From assembly GCA_003266105.1 (NCBI GenBank), contig MVAA01000076.1, positions 1-48,248 of the forward strand: a stretch of 48,248 nt of DNA. The letters are read 5' to 3'. Shown in pieces: positions 16,431 through 25,692 of the stretch. The position numbers and the translations under genes were made by a program. How positions within the stretch are numbered: position 1 is the first letter of the stretch; every line of letters begins with the position of its first letter. Source of the stretch: Methanosphaera sp. rholeuAM6 (lineage in GTDB: Archaea; Methanobacteriota; Methanobacteria; Methanobacteriales; Methanobacteriaceae). The notes under the pieces are model-generated. The model was not told the DNA's origin. It saw only the letters and a list, made by a program, of their open reading frames with translations, and ran no database searches.

Positions 16431-18080
16431 ATGAGAAGTGACAATATAAAAAAAGGAATAAACAGAACATCACATCGTTCACTACTAAGAGCATGTGGAT
16501 TAGATGATGAAGACATGAAAAAACCATTCATAGGAATAGCAAACAGCTATACAGATATAGTACCAGGACATATTCACCTTAAAGACTTAGTACAGGAAGT
16601 AAAAGAAGTCATAAGAGCAGAGGGTGGAGTGCCATTCGAATTCAATACAATGGCAGTATGTGATGGAATAGCAATGAACCATGAAGGAATGTACTTTTCA
16701 TTACCGTCAAGAGAAATCATTGCAAACACAGTAGAAAGCATGGCAATGGCACATCAATTCGATGCATTAATATGCATGCCAACCTGTGACAAGGTAGTGC
16801 CTGGAATGTTGATGGCAGCTGCAAGATTAAACATACCAACAATATTCATAACTGGTGGACCAATGATGCCTGGAAAATTCCATGGAGAAGTAGTTGACTT
16901 CATTAATGTAACAGAGGCCGTGGGAGCAGCACAATCCGGTAAAATGAGTGAAGAAGATCTTTATGAACTGGAAAGATGTGCATGTCCGGGGGCAGGTTCA
17001 TGTGCAGGATTATTTACTGCAAACACAATGGCATGTTTAACAGAAACATTAGGAATGAGTTTACCAGGATGTGCAACAGCACATGCAGTAAGTGACAAAA
17101 AGGTTGAAGTGGCAAGACAATCAGCAAAAAGCATATTCACACTCATTGAAAAAGACATAAAACCATTGGATGTAATGACACAGGAAGCATTTGAAAATGC
17201 AATAATTGTAGATTTGGCATTGGGAGGTTCTACCAACACAACATTACACATACCAGCAATAGCACATGAAGTTGGAGATTTGGATGTTACAATAGACCTG
17301 TTTGACAAACTAAGTCATGAAGTACCATACATCTGCAGTATAAGACCTGGAGGAAACAACAGAATGATAGATGTTGACAATGCCGGTGGAATACCAGCAG
17401 TAATGAAAAACCTTGAATCATTACTACACACAGACTGTGTAACATGTACATCAAAAACCGTTGAAGAAAACCTTACACAAGTAACAAATATAGATTATGA
17501 TGTTATTCACACAGTGGAAAATCCAATTAGGGATGAAGGTGGAATAGCAGTATTATACGGTAACATTGCACCAAACGGTTCAGTAATTAAACAGGGAGCA
17601 GTAAATGAAGACATGCTTATACATTCAGGACCATGTAAAGTATACAATTCTGAAGAAGAATGTGTATCAGCAATAGAAAACGATGAAATAGTTGATGGTG
17701 ATGTTGTAGTAATCCGATATGAAGGACCAAAAGGTGGACCTGGTATGCGTGAAATGCTAAATCCTACAGCAGCCATCATGGGAAGGGAATTATTCCATGT
17801 GGCACTGATTACGGATGGAAGATTCTCAGGTGGAAGTAGAGGTCCATGTGTAGGTCATATATCACCAGAAGCAGCAGAAGGCGGACCAATAGCAGCCATA
17901 CAAAATGGTGACACAGTATCCATCAACGTAAAGGAAAGAACAATAAAATTGGAATTATCCGATGATGAAATAAGAGAAAGATTAGACAAAGTCAAACCAA
18001 TCGAAAGAAACCTTAAAGGATGGTTAAGACAATACCAACAATTGGCAACAAGTGCTGATAAAGGTGGAGTACTAAAATAA
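16431..18080 (+). CDS. ilvD: dihydroxy-acid dehydratase
   Basis: This is the Fe-S dehydratase of valine, leucine and isoleucine synthesis, converting 2,3-dihydroxy acids to 2-keto acids. Key blocks are CDGIAMNHEGM (C77), MPTCDKVVPGM (C119), GAGSCAGLFTANTMAC and GRFSGGSRGPCVGHISPEA. The cysteines in the first three are the likely cluster ligands. At 549 aa it is full length. The start ATG has a GAAGGATATGAT site upstream. Codons strongly favour A endings. A signal peptidase gene follows after 35 nt and argS after that, so they may share a transcript. Confidence 0.96.
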   Translation: MRSDNIKKGINRTSHRSLLRACGLDDEDMKKPFIGIANSYTDIVPGHIHLKDLVQEVKEVIRAEGGVPFEFNTMAVCDGIAMNHEGMYFSLPSREIIANTVESMAMAHQFDALICMPTCDKVVPGMLMAAARLNIPTIFITGGPMMPGKFHGEVVDFINVTEAVGAAQSGKMSEEDLYELERCACPGAGSCAGLFTANTMACLTETLGMSLPGCATAHAVSDKKVEVARQSAKSIFTLIEKDIKPLDVMTQEAFENAIIVDLALGGSTNTTLHIPAIAHEVGDLDVTIDLFDKLSHEVPYICSIRPGGNNRMIDVDNAGGIPAVMKNLESLLHTDCVTCTSKTVEENLTQVTNIDYDVIHTVENPIRDEGGIAVLYGNIAPNGSVIKQGAVNEDMLIHSGPCKVYNSEEECVSAIENDEIVDGDVVVIRYEGPKGGPGMREMLNPTAAIMGRELFHVALITDGRFSGGSRGPCVGHISPEAAEGGPIAAIQNGDTVSINVKERTIKLELSDDEIRERLDKVKPIERNLKGWLRQYQQLATSADKGGVLK

Positions 18081-18115
18081 ACATAAAAACATAAAAACAT
18101 TATGGGGGTGAATTC

Positions 18116-18610
18116 TTGTCAAAAAAACGTAAAAATAGAGCAAAAAAGAGGAAATCACAAGAAGACAGGCAACAGAAGGATACAAAATATATAACAAAGG
18201 AAATACTTAGTTATGCAGCAATATTAATTCTAGCCTTAATCTTATCTGCACACCTTAGTGTAGTAGTGTCTGGCAGTATGGAACCATCATTTTACAGGGG
18301 AGACATAGTAGCAACAGAGAATGTTAACACATATGGTATCCAAGAATTTAACCCAAATACTGATGTAAATATTGGTGACGTGGTTGTATATGATGCAACA
18401 TGGTATGATGAACCAGTAATACACAGGGTAATAGACACTCAACAAATAAACGGTTCAAAATATTATATTATTAAGGGAGATAATAATCAAGTACAGGATC
18501 CGTATCCTGTATCACCAAGCCAGATAAAATCCAAAGTTTTAAAAATAGGTGACTCATTGGTAATCATTCCTAAACTGGGTTATATAACACTGTTTTTCAG
18601 GGGATTATAA
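18116..18610 (+). CDS. signal peptidase I, Sec11-type (archaeal)
   Basis: This membrane-bound serine protease removes Sec signal peptides. A very basic N-terminus (residues 1-28, mostly Lys, Arg and Gln) is followed by one transmembrane helix (about 31-51). Catalytic Ser54 lies in SGSMEPSF, and H103 (VIHRVI) takes the place of the bacterial lysine, the mark of Sec11-type enzymes. D122 (KGDNN) completes the site. The start is a TTG at 18116 with an excellent site, GGGGGTGA, 4 nt upstream. The ATG inside that site is out of frame. It lies between ilvD and argS. Likely clients in this window are the DUF2207 proteins and the adhesin. Confidence 0.9.
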   Translation: MSKKRKNRAKKRKSQEDRQQKDTKYITKEILSYAAILILALILSAHLSVVVSGSMEPSFYRGDIVATENVNTYGIQEFNPNTDVNIGDVVVYDATWYDEPVIHRVIDTQQINGSKYYIIKGDNNQVQDPYPVSPSQIKSKVLKIGDSLVIIPKLGYITLFFRGL

Positions 18611-18630
18611 ACAAAAGAGGGAGGATAATA

Positions 18631-20313
18631 ATGTATTCAAAATTAAAGAAGGAGATTACAGAAAGCATAGAAGAAGCACTTACAAAGATGCGAATCAAAA
18701 TTGATGAAGAAATAGTGCTTGAAGAACCACCAAATCCTGAAATGGGGGACATATCAAGTAATATTGCTTTTTCTTTAGCAGGAAAACTGAAAAAATCACC
18801 AGTAGAAATAGCAGAGGAAATTAAGAATCATATAAAATTGCCGTTATACTTTGAAAAAGTAGAAACAAAAGGTCCATACATCAATTTCTTCATAAACTAC
18901 ACATTATTTTCTACAAAAATGGTAAACTATATTGATAAAAGATATGGTGAATTACCAGAGCAAGATGAAACAATACTGTTGGAACACACTTCTGCTAATC
19001 CAAACGGTCCGTTACACGTAGGACATCTAAGAAATGCAATACTTGGAGATTCACTTAAAAGGGTACTTCAACATGCAGGTTACAAAGTGGAGTCACAGTA
19101 TTATGTTAATGATATGGGACGTCAGATTGCTATAATTGTATGGGGAAGAAAAAAGTTCGGCTTTGAATTTGATGATCATAAAAAAATAGACCACGCTGTA
19201 GGGGAAGTATACTTTAAATGCAACCAGGAATTGGAGAAGAACCCAGAATACAATAAGGAAATTGATGAAATTCTCCACAAATATGAAGATGGGGATGATC
19301 AAAAACTCATTGATTCATTTGAATTGGTTGTTGAAAACTGTCTTGACGGTATAAAACAGACATTAAAAGATTTAAACATCAGAATGAACCTATATAAATG
19401 GGAAAGCACATTCCTTAGAAACGGTTCAGTTGATAAGGTACTTGAAAAACTGCAACCATTCACCATAAAAAGAGATGTACTGTATTTGCCATTGGAAAAA
19501 TATGATGTTGACAAGGAATTGGTGCTTAGAAGGTCAAACGGTACTAGTTTATATGCTACAAGAGATTTGGCATACCATCAGTATAAAACAAAAAACAGTG
19601 ATATTTCCTTAGATATTCTTGGTGCAGACCATAAGTTGGCCGCCAAACAGTTAAGTCTTGCACTTGAGTTGTCAGGAAACCGTGCACCTGAAGTAGTATT
19701 CTATGAGTTTATCAATTTACCTGAAGGATCAATGTCAACAAGAAGAGGAGTATTCATATCAGTTGATGAATTTATTGAACAGGCAACCCAGCATGCTAAA
19801 GACGAATTACTTGAACGTGACATGGACTTAACAGACAGTGAAATTGAAAATATAGCACAGATAATAGGTGTAGGTTCCGTAAGATTCTACATTAACCAGA
19901 TATCTCCGGAAAAACCTATTACGTTCAAATGGGAAGAGGCATTAAACTTTGAAAGGGGTTGTGCATCCATACAATATGCTCATGCAAGAGCATGTAAATT
20001 ATTGTCAAAATCAGATTTTGATGAATATGATGATGTTAAATGTGATTATGAACTTGAAAATGAAGAAAAGGTCTTAATTAAAGAATTGTCAAGATTTACA
20101 GAAATAATTAGACAGGCAGCAAAAGAAAGAAGAGTACATCATTTAACAGAATATACTTTAACCTTATCCAAGGCATTTAACAAATTCTATAAATCACAAC
20201 AGGTTATAGGTTCTGAACATGAACAGTTCAGACTTACGTTAGTTGATGCATCCAGAATAACACTTAAAAACTCATTAAAACTTTTGGGTATTAAAGCACC
20301 CGAATTCATGTAA
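18631..20313 (+). CDS. argS: arginyl-tRNA synthetase
   Basis: This class I synthetase charges tRNA-Arg. The N-terminal Add-1 domain is present (residues 1-110). The HIGH motif appears as PLHVGHLRNA after TSANPNG, the family signature. The DALR anticodon-binding domain fills the C-terminus (RACKLLSK to the end). There is no KMSKS motif; the loop reads GSMSTRRG, which is common in ArgRS. At 560 aa it is full length. GAGGGAGGAT precedes the ATG. A stem-loop overlaps its stop codon. Confidence 0.96.
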   Translation: MYSKLKKEITESIEEALTKMRIKIDEEIVLEEPPNPEMGDISSNIAFSLAGKLKKSPVEIAEEIKNHIKLPLYFEKVETKGPYINFFINYTLFSTKMVNYIDKRYGELPEQDETILLEHTSANPNGPLHVGHLRNAILGDSLKRVLQHAGYKVESQYYVNDMGRQIAIIVWGRKKFGFEFDDHKKIDHAVGEVYFKCNQELEKNPEYNKEIDEILHKYEDGDDQKLIDSFELVVENCLDGIKQTLKDLNIRMNLYKWESTFLRNGSVDKVLEKLQPFTIKRDVLYLPLEKYDVDKELVLRRSNGTSLYATRDLAYHQYKTKNSDISLDILGADHKLAAKQLSLALELSGNRAPEVVFYEFINLPEGSMSTRRGVFISVDEFIEQATQHAKDELLERDMDLTDSEIENIAQIIGVGSVRFYINQISPEKPITFKWEEALNFERGCASIQYAHARACKLLSKSDFDEYDDVKCDYELENEEKVLIKELSRFTEIIRQAAKERRVHHLTEYTLTLSKAFNKFYKSQQVIGSEHEQFRLTLVDASRITLKNSLKLLGIKAPEFM

Positions 20314-20326
20314 TTTTCAATTACAT
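20308..20326 (+). terminator. stem-loop across the argS stop codon
   Basis: ATGTAATT (20308-20315) and AATTACAT (20319-20326) form a perfect 8-bp stem with a 3-nt loop. The stop codon TAA lies inside the left arm. Pyrimidine and T-runs follow (20327-20349). Confidence 0.5.
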
Positions 20327-20561
20327 TTCCTTCTTTTCACATTTTTTTATTATTTAAGTATTTTAATGGTTTTAAACGCTTGTTTTTCTAAATGCACATT
20401 TTCATAACGATAAAACCATAATTAAACTTCATAATTAATAATCATTATTTCTTTATAAAAATTTTAATATAATATAAATAATATAAATAGTAATGGATTA
20501 AAATTAGTAATACTTATCATTATTAAAGCATAAAATCATGTTTTTTTTTGGAGGAATATTA

Positions 20562-22406
20562 ATGCGAACATTAATGATACATTCAGATTATTTACGTTAT
20601 AAAACCAGAAGTAAAACTAAATTAGCAGAAGATATTGAAGATGAAAAAAGAATTGGCGGAGCAGACAACGCATTAGTAGCCTTTGTTGCCGTTGAAAAAG
20701 AGGATGAAGAAGACCCATCAATAATCATCCAAAAGACAGTTAAGGAAATATTAAGTGTTCAAAACAAAGTCAATGCAGATAATATTGTAGTTTACCCATA
20801 TGCACACTTAAGTTCTTCTCTTTCAGATCCTAATGTTGCTCAGGAAATATTAAAAGGAATTGAAGCAGAATTAACAGACAATAACGAATCAGTTCTAAGA
20901 GTACCGTTTGGTTGGTATAAATCATTCGAGTTATCATGTAAGGGACATCCGTTATCAGAACTGTCAAGAACAATCACTACTGAAGTGGAAAAGAAAAAGG
21001 AAAAGGAAGAAGTTGAAGAATCAGAACCATCACAATTCTTCATATTGGAAGAAGATGGTGAAAAATATGATGTGGATGATTACAACTACCAGACAAAAAC
21101 TTTAAAACAGTTAGTTGACCATGAACAGGGTGTATCACATGAAGATTCCGGTAAACAGCCACCTCACGTTAAACTGATGAAAGAAAAGGAATTGGCAAGC
21201 AATGAACCATCAGCTGACGTAGGTCATATCAGATGGTATCCGAAAGGAAAACTTGTTAAAGACCTGCTGGGAGAGTATGTTTACAAACTGGTTACAGAAA
21301 GAGGAGCAATGCCTGTAGATACTCCAGTCATGTATGATTTAGCAGACCCTGCTATAAGAGAACATGCTGCCAAGTTTGGTGAAAGACAATACAGATTAAA
21401 AACAAAACACAGAGAATTGATGCTTAGATTTGCCTGCTGTTTTGGAGCATTCAGAATAATGGCTGATTCATTCCTCACATGGAAAAACATGCCTGTAGGA
21501 ATTTATGAATTGTCACAATTAAGTTTCAGATTTGAAAGACAGGGAGAAGTTGTTGGACTTAAAAGATTAAGAGCTTTCACAATGCCTGACTTCCACAGTG
21601 TATGTTTGGATGATGAACATGCTAAGGAAGTATTCTCAGGACAGGTTGATATGTGTGCACAGACAGAAAAAGACTTGGATGTACACTACGAAGTTGCATT
21701 CCGTGTAACAGAGGATTTCCTTGCGGAAAATGAAGATTGGGTAAAGGAAGTTGTAAGAGAACATATTAAAAAACCTGTATTGCTTGAAGTTATTCCTAAG
21801 ATGAAACATTACTGGAATGCTAAAGTAGACTTTGCAGCTATTGATGATCTTGGTAGACCTATAGAAAATCCTACAGTACAGATGGATATTCAGAGTGCCA
21901 GAAGATTCGGTATAACCTATCTTGATGAAAATGAAGAACAGCAATATCCTACAATCTTGCACTGCAGTCCAACAGGAAGTTTAGAAAGGGTTATTTGTAG
22001 TTTACTTGAAAAAACCAGTACAGACAAAGGTTCAAAACCATCCTTACCATTATGGTTGTCTCCAACACAGGTTAGAATTATACCAGTTACTGATAATCAT
22101 ATGGAGTATGCAGAAAAGGTCTATGAAGAAATTAAAGCTCTTAATGTAAGGGTTGATATTGATGATACTCCTGAAAGAGTAGGTAAGAAAATCAGAAATG
22201 CAGGTAAGGAATGGGTTCCATACACTATTGTTGTTGGTGACAATGAAGTGGAAAACGATTCCATCACAATTAACAGACGTGTTGATGATAGTAAGGAAGA
22301 AGTTACTGTTGAACAGTTGGCTGATGAGATTCATACTTTAACAGCAGGATTACCGTTTAAACCGTTACCTTTACCTTATCAAGTATCTAAACGCGTTAAA
22401 TTTTAA
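20562..22406 (+). CDS. thrS: threonyl-tRNA synthetase, archaeal type
   Basis: This is a class II synthetase of the archaeal form. Its N-terminal editing domain (residues 1 to about 140) is of the D-aminoacyl-tRNA deacylase fold rather than the bacterial one. Next comes a charged linker (KKKEKEEVEESE). The catalytic core has the motif 2 block FRFERQGEVVGLKR followed by RAFTMPDFHSVC, and motif 3 in the HCSPTGSLERVI block. The anticodon domain follows. At 614 aa the length is right. An upstream in-frame ATG (20538) precedes the ribosome binding site GGAGG at 20550-20554, so the ATG at 20562 is the true start. Confidence 0.95.
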   Translation: MRTLMIHSDYLRYKTRSKTKLAEDIEDEKRIGGADNALVAFVAVEKEDEEDPSIIIQKTVKEILSVQNKVNADNIVVYPYAHLSSSLSDPNVAQEILKGIEAELTDNNESVLRVPFGWYKSFELSCKGHPLSELSRTITTEVEKKKEKEEVEESEPSQFFILEEDGEKYDVDDYNYQTKTLKQLVDHEQGVSHEDSGKQPPHVKLMKEKELASNEPSADVGHIRWYPKGKLVKDLLGEYVYKLVTERGAMPVDTPVMYDLADPAIREHAAKFGERQYRLKTKHRELMLRFACCFGAFRIMADSFLTWKNMPVGIYELSQLSFRFERQGEVVGLKRLRAFTMPDFHSVCLDDEHAKEVFSGQVDMCAQTEKDLDVHYEVAFRVTEDFLAENEDWVKEVVREHIKKPVLLEVIPKMKHYWNAKVDFAAIDDLGRPIENPTVQMDIQSARRFGITYLDENEEQQYPTILHCSPTGSLERVICSLLEKTSTDKGSKPSLPLWLSPTQVRIIPVTDNHMEYAEKVYEEIKALNVRVDIDDTPERVGKKIRNAGKEWVPYTIVVGDNEVENDSITINRRVDDSKEEVTVEQLADEIHTLTAGLPFKPLPLPYQVSKRVKF

Positions 22407-22429
22407 TTAATGAATGATATCATTAATTA
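22404..22429 (+). terminator. stem-loop across the thrS stop codon
   Basis: TAATTAATGA (22404-22413) pairs perfectly with TCATTAATTA (22420-22429) around a 6-nt loop. The stop codon is the first three bases of the stem. A CCTCTTTTTT tract follows at once. Confidence 0.5.
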
Positions 22430-22589
22430 TTCCTCTTTTTTATATTTTAGACTTATTTTATTGTATTGTGATTTTTGTTCACATTAATCATTTACTTATA
22501 ACTTATTAGTTTTACTATTATAACTCTTAAATATTACTTAAAATAAACATTGTAATATAAGATATTGAAATGATTATAGGAGAAATCAT

Positions 22590-23366
22590 ATGACAGAAAT
22601 TATAACAATATTAAACCAGAAAGGTGGATGTGGAAAAACAACAACAGCCGTGAATCTTGGAGCTGCCCTGGCAACATTAGACAAAACAGTATTAATAATA
22701 GATATGGATCCACAGGGAAATGCTACAACAAGCCTTGGAATACAAAAAAGTGAAATAGACAACACATTATACACGCTGTTAACAGATAAATGCACATTTC
22801 AGGAGTCCGTAAAAGAAACGGTAGTGCCTAACATGTATATCATTCCAAGTAACATATCCTTAAGCGGAGCAGAAATAGAATTAAGCAAAGAAATAGGTTA
22901 TCCATATATTCTAAGTGAAAAGCTACGGGAATACGAACTGGGATTTGACTACATATTCATAGATGCACCACCATCCCTTGGAATACTGACATTAAATGCA
23001 CTTGTCGCAACAGACAGTGTTATAATACCGATACAATCAGAGTTCTATGCACTGGAAGGAATGGCAGATCTGCTGGAAACAATAAAACTGGTGGAGTCAA
23101 GACTGAAAAGTCCTTGTCCAATTAAAGGAATATTAATTACATTATATGATGCAAGAACAAGACTGTCAAAAGACGTATCAAAAAACGTCAAGGAATTCTT
23201 CAAGGACTCTGAATACATATTCAATGAAAAAATACCACGTAACGTAAAACTTGCGGAAGCACCAAGCTTTGGACAGCCATGCATAACATATGATACGGAA
23301 TGTCCTGGTACAAAGGCATACATAAGACTAGCTAAAGAAATAATACAGTTGGAAGGTGAAGAATAA
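22590..23366 (+). CDS. parA: ParA/Soj family partition ATPase
   Basis: This is a deviant Walker ATPase of the ParA/MinD superfamily that moves DNA or protein cargo by patterning on nucleoid DNA. The deviant Walker A box is KGGCGKTT (about residues 10-17), with the signature lysine present. The switch regions read IDMDPQGNATTSLG and FIDAPPSLG. At 258 aa it is chromosomal Soj size with no N-terminal HTH. AGGAGA precedes the ATG. The stop overlaps the next start by 1 nt (TAATG), so the small downstream protein is probably its partner. Confidence 0.92.
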   Translation: MTEIITILNQKGGCGKTTTAVNLGAALATLDKTVLIIDMDPQGNATTSLGIQKSEIDNTLYTLLTDKCTFQESVKETVVPNMYIIPSNISLSGAEIELSKEIGYPYILSEKLREYELGFDYIFIDAPPSLGILTLNALVATDSVIIPIQSEFYALEGMADLLETIKLVESRLKSPCPIKGILITLYDARTRLSKDVSKNVKEFFKDSEYIFNEKIPRNVKLAEAPSFGQPCITYDTECPGTKAYIRLAKEIIQLEGEE

Positions 23367-23689
23367 TGGCAGATAATGCACTTGGAAGAGGATTGGATGC
23401 ACTTATAAAAAAACCGTCAAAAAAGGAATCTAAAGAGGAAGATAAAAAAACCAAAAAAGTAGAAATAAAGCCTAATTTCACATTATCTGAAGATAAAATG
23501 GAAGAAATCAGGAAAGAAGTAGAAAAAAATCCAAGAATTAGTTTATGGTCTGCAAAAAGTGCAGCATGTCTACGTTATCTTAAAAAAACAACTCCAGAAT
23601 TCAGTATAAGTAATGAAGCATCAGTAATCTTAGAAGATGCTATAAAAGAGAAATATCCTGATATATGGAAACTCTTTGAAGATTTGTAA
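23366..23689 (+). CDS. small ParA-linked protein with a ParB-like N-terminal motif
   Basis: I recognise no complete family. The first residues, ALGRGLDALI, match the N-terminal motif with which ParB/Spo0J proteins contact ParA. Then come a lysine/glutamate-rich linker (about residues 16-35) and a 60-residue helical C-terminus (SLWSAKSAACLRYLKKTTPE to the end). The protein has only 107 aa, with no room for the ParB CTPase core (GERR) or its HTH. It overlaps parA by 1 nt. My reading is a minimal ParA adaptor whose C-terminal part binds DNA, itself or other cargo. That function is inference; the motif and the coupling are seen. Confidence 0.8.
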   Translation: MADNALGRGLDALIKKPSKKESKEEDKKTKKVEIKPNFTLSEDKMEEIRKEVEKNPRISLWSAKSAACLRYLKKTTPEFSISNEASVILEDAIKEKYPDIWKLFEDL

Positions 23690-23771
23690 TTAATAAATTA
23701 ACAATTATATCCCCTAAACACATTAAGGAAACTCATAGTTACACTTAGTAACTACTGAAAACTATTTTTTT

Positions 23772-24899
23772 CTAGATAAGGGTGCTCTGGTAGGAGCCAC
23801 CAACCTTAACAAATATCTTACACTTTCGAATATTAGCTCCAAGCTTCTGTAACTGTTTAAGACTGGTTATTTTTTCACCCTGACTTTGCATATGCCTTAT
23901 GCGTCTTGCACTTTTGAGTCCAATACCTGGAACCCTTATTAGCTCCTTATACTTTGCAGTGTTAACATCAATGGGATACTTATCCATGTTCTCTAATGCA
24001 ATGGTATACTTCGGATCGTTATTTGTGTCAAGAAAACCGTCTTCATCCAATATAATGTCATCCAAGGTGTAATTATACTGTGTAAACAGGTATTCTGTCT
24101 GATATAATCGGCCTGTTCTTCGTGGATTGTTGGCTTCATGATTTTCAAGTGGAGTACCCTTGACCGGTGTGAAACTGCTGAAGTAATTATATAAAACATC
24201 ATACTTCCTGGAAAGATTATAAACCTGTTTAAGAATATCCTCATCGCTTTCCTCGTTAGCACCAACAATTATCTGAGTGGTATGTCCACTGCTGGCAAGA
24301 CTATGATTTCTTCTATGAAGCTTGTCAATCCAGTCAAGACGTTTAAGAATATCCTTATCATAGTTTTTTGTACTTGATAAGTCACTTAAACCATCCTTAG
24401 TGGCAGCTTCAATATTAATACTTACCCTGTCAGCAAGTTGCATAGCATGCTTAATATGGTCCTGACTACTTCCAGGTATGATTTTAAGATGAATATAACC
24501 CTTATATGAGTACTTGTTTCTTAGTATATGGGCTGCTTCTATCATTTCCTCCATAGTGGTGTCAGCATCCTTAATTATACCACTGCTGAGAAACAGTCCT
24601 TCAACTTTGTTGTTTTCATAGTATTTCATGTAAATTCTTGCAAGAGCTTCGGGACTTAAGCGTGCACGCTGATATTTATGTCCCATACAGTTAGTACAAT
24701 AGGCACAGTCATTGTTGCATTGATTAGTCATTAATATCTTAAATAACGGTACGTCCCTGCTTCCAGCCTTAGCATGGTATATTCCATCCTTTATCTTATC
24801 AGTTTCTTCAAGCACATTGTCTACATTGTAATTAACATAATTACACCTATCGTAATATGCAGCATCCGATAATAACTGTAAGTCTTTGAATGTACTCAT
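23772..24899 (-). CDS. radical SAM protein with C-terminal helix-hairpin-helix (putative DNA modification/repair type)
   Basis: The radical SAM cluster motif is CNNDCAYC in an N-terminal TIM-barrel domain (about residues 50-290). The C-terminus holds a helix-hairpin-helix, IRVPGIGLKSARRI, typical of non-specific DNA or RNA contact. The layout fits the family I know as the putative DNA modification/repair radical SAM protein (TIGR03916), which in many bacteria sits next to a uracil-DNA-glycosylase-like gene. No such gene lies beside it here. GGAG precedes the ATG. It converges on the parA pair. The substrate is unknown. Confidence 0.87.
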   Translation of the reverse strand: MSTFKDLQLLSDAAYYDRCNYVNYNVDNVLEETDKIKDGIYHAKAGSRDVPLFKILMTNQCNNDCAYCTNCMGHKYQRARLSPEALARIYMKYYENNKVEGLFLSSGIIKDADTTMEEMIEAAHILRNKYSYKGYIHLKIIPGSSQDHIKHAMQLADRVSINIEAATKDGLSDLSSTKNYDKDILKRLDWIDKLHRRNHSLASSGHTTQIIVGANEESDEDILKQVYNLSRKYDVLYNYFSSFTPVKGTPLENHEANNPRRTGRLYQTEYLFTQYNYTLDDIILDEDGFLDTNNDPKYTIALENMDKYPIDVNTAKYKELIRVPGIGLKSARRIRHMQSQGEKITSLKQLQKLGANIRKCKIFVKVGGSYQSTLI

Positions 24900-25012
24900 T
24901 TTTTTAGTCTCCTAACAAATTTTAATCGAGCAAATAATTAAGTATATATATCTTTTAAATAAATAATATAATTAATCTTAGTAATTATTAAAACTTAAAG
25001 GAGGTTTAACTC

Positions 25013-25567
25013 ATGGATTTATGGATAATAATATTAATTGTAATTATAATAGCAATAGCTCTTCTTGTAGTAAAATATTACAACGATTTAGTCAATGGAA
25101 GAAACCATGTGAAAAATGCATGGAGTCAGATTGACGTTCAACTACAAAGACGTAATGATTTAATACCAAATATTGTAGAAACAGTAAAAGGCTATGCCGG
25201 TCACGAAAAAGAAACATTAAGTAAAGTGACTGAAGCAAGAGCAAGCATGGCAAATGCAACAACAGTTAAAGAGGTTGCAGAAGCAGATACTATGATAACG
25301 AGTGCACTTAAATCATTATTTGCAGTTAGTGAAGCATACCCGGACCTTAAGGCCAATCAAAACTTTATCGAGTTACAGCAGGAATTATCAGAAACGGAAG
25401 ATAAAATATCCTATGCTAGACAGTTCTATAATGACACAGTACTCAAATACAATAACTTATGTCAACAATTCCCTAGCAGTATTATAGCAAGTATTTTCCA
25501 CTTTGACTTAGCTGAATTCTTTGAAGCACAGGAAGGCACAAGAGCTGCTCCAAAAGTACAATTTTAA
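25013..25567 (+). CDS. LemA family protein
   Basis: LemA proteins have one N-terminal membrane helix and a long helical bundle; their biochemical role is unsettled. Here the helix covers residues 2-21. The family signature follows (KNAWSQIDVQLQRRNDLIPN, then VETVKGYAGHEKETL). Length 184 aa is normal. The ribosome binding site (AAGGAGGT) is excellent. Two DUF2207 membrane proteins follow on the same strand, a pairing also seen in bacteria, so the three may act together at the membrane. Confidence 0.92.
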   Translation: MDLWIIILIVIIIAIALLVVKYYNDLVNGRNHVKNAWSQIDVQLQRRNDLIPNIVETVKGYAGHEKETLSKVTEARASMANATTVKEVAEADTMITSALKSLFAVSEAYPDLKANQNFIELQQELSETEDKISYARQFYNDTVLKYNNLCQQFPSSIIASIFHFDLAEFFEAQEGTRAAPKVQF

Positions 25568-25692
25568 CCCTTTCCATTCTTTTTTTATTTTATATTTTTA
25601 TTTGAACTATTTTTGATAGTATTGGAAATAATTATTAATTACATCTATTCATATTAAATATTAATTCAAACAATAATTAAGGGGGATATAAT

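Noticed and set aside
16009..20313. Regulatory link between tRNA-Arg(UCG) and argS
   Set aside because: They are on opposite strands and 2.5 kb apart, with ilvD and the signal peptidase gene between. Chance proximity is enough.
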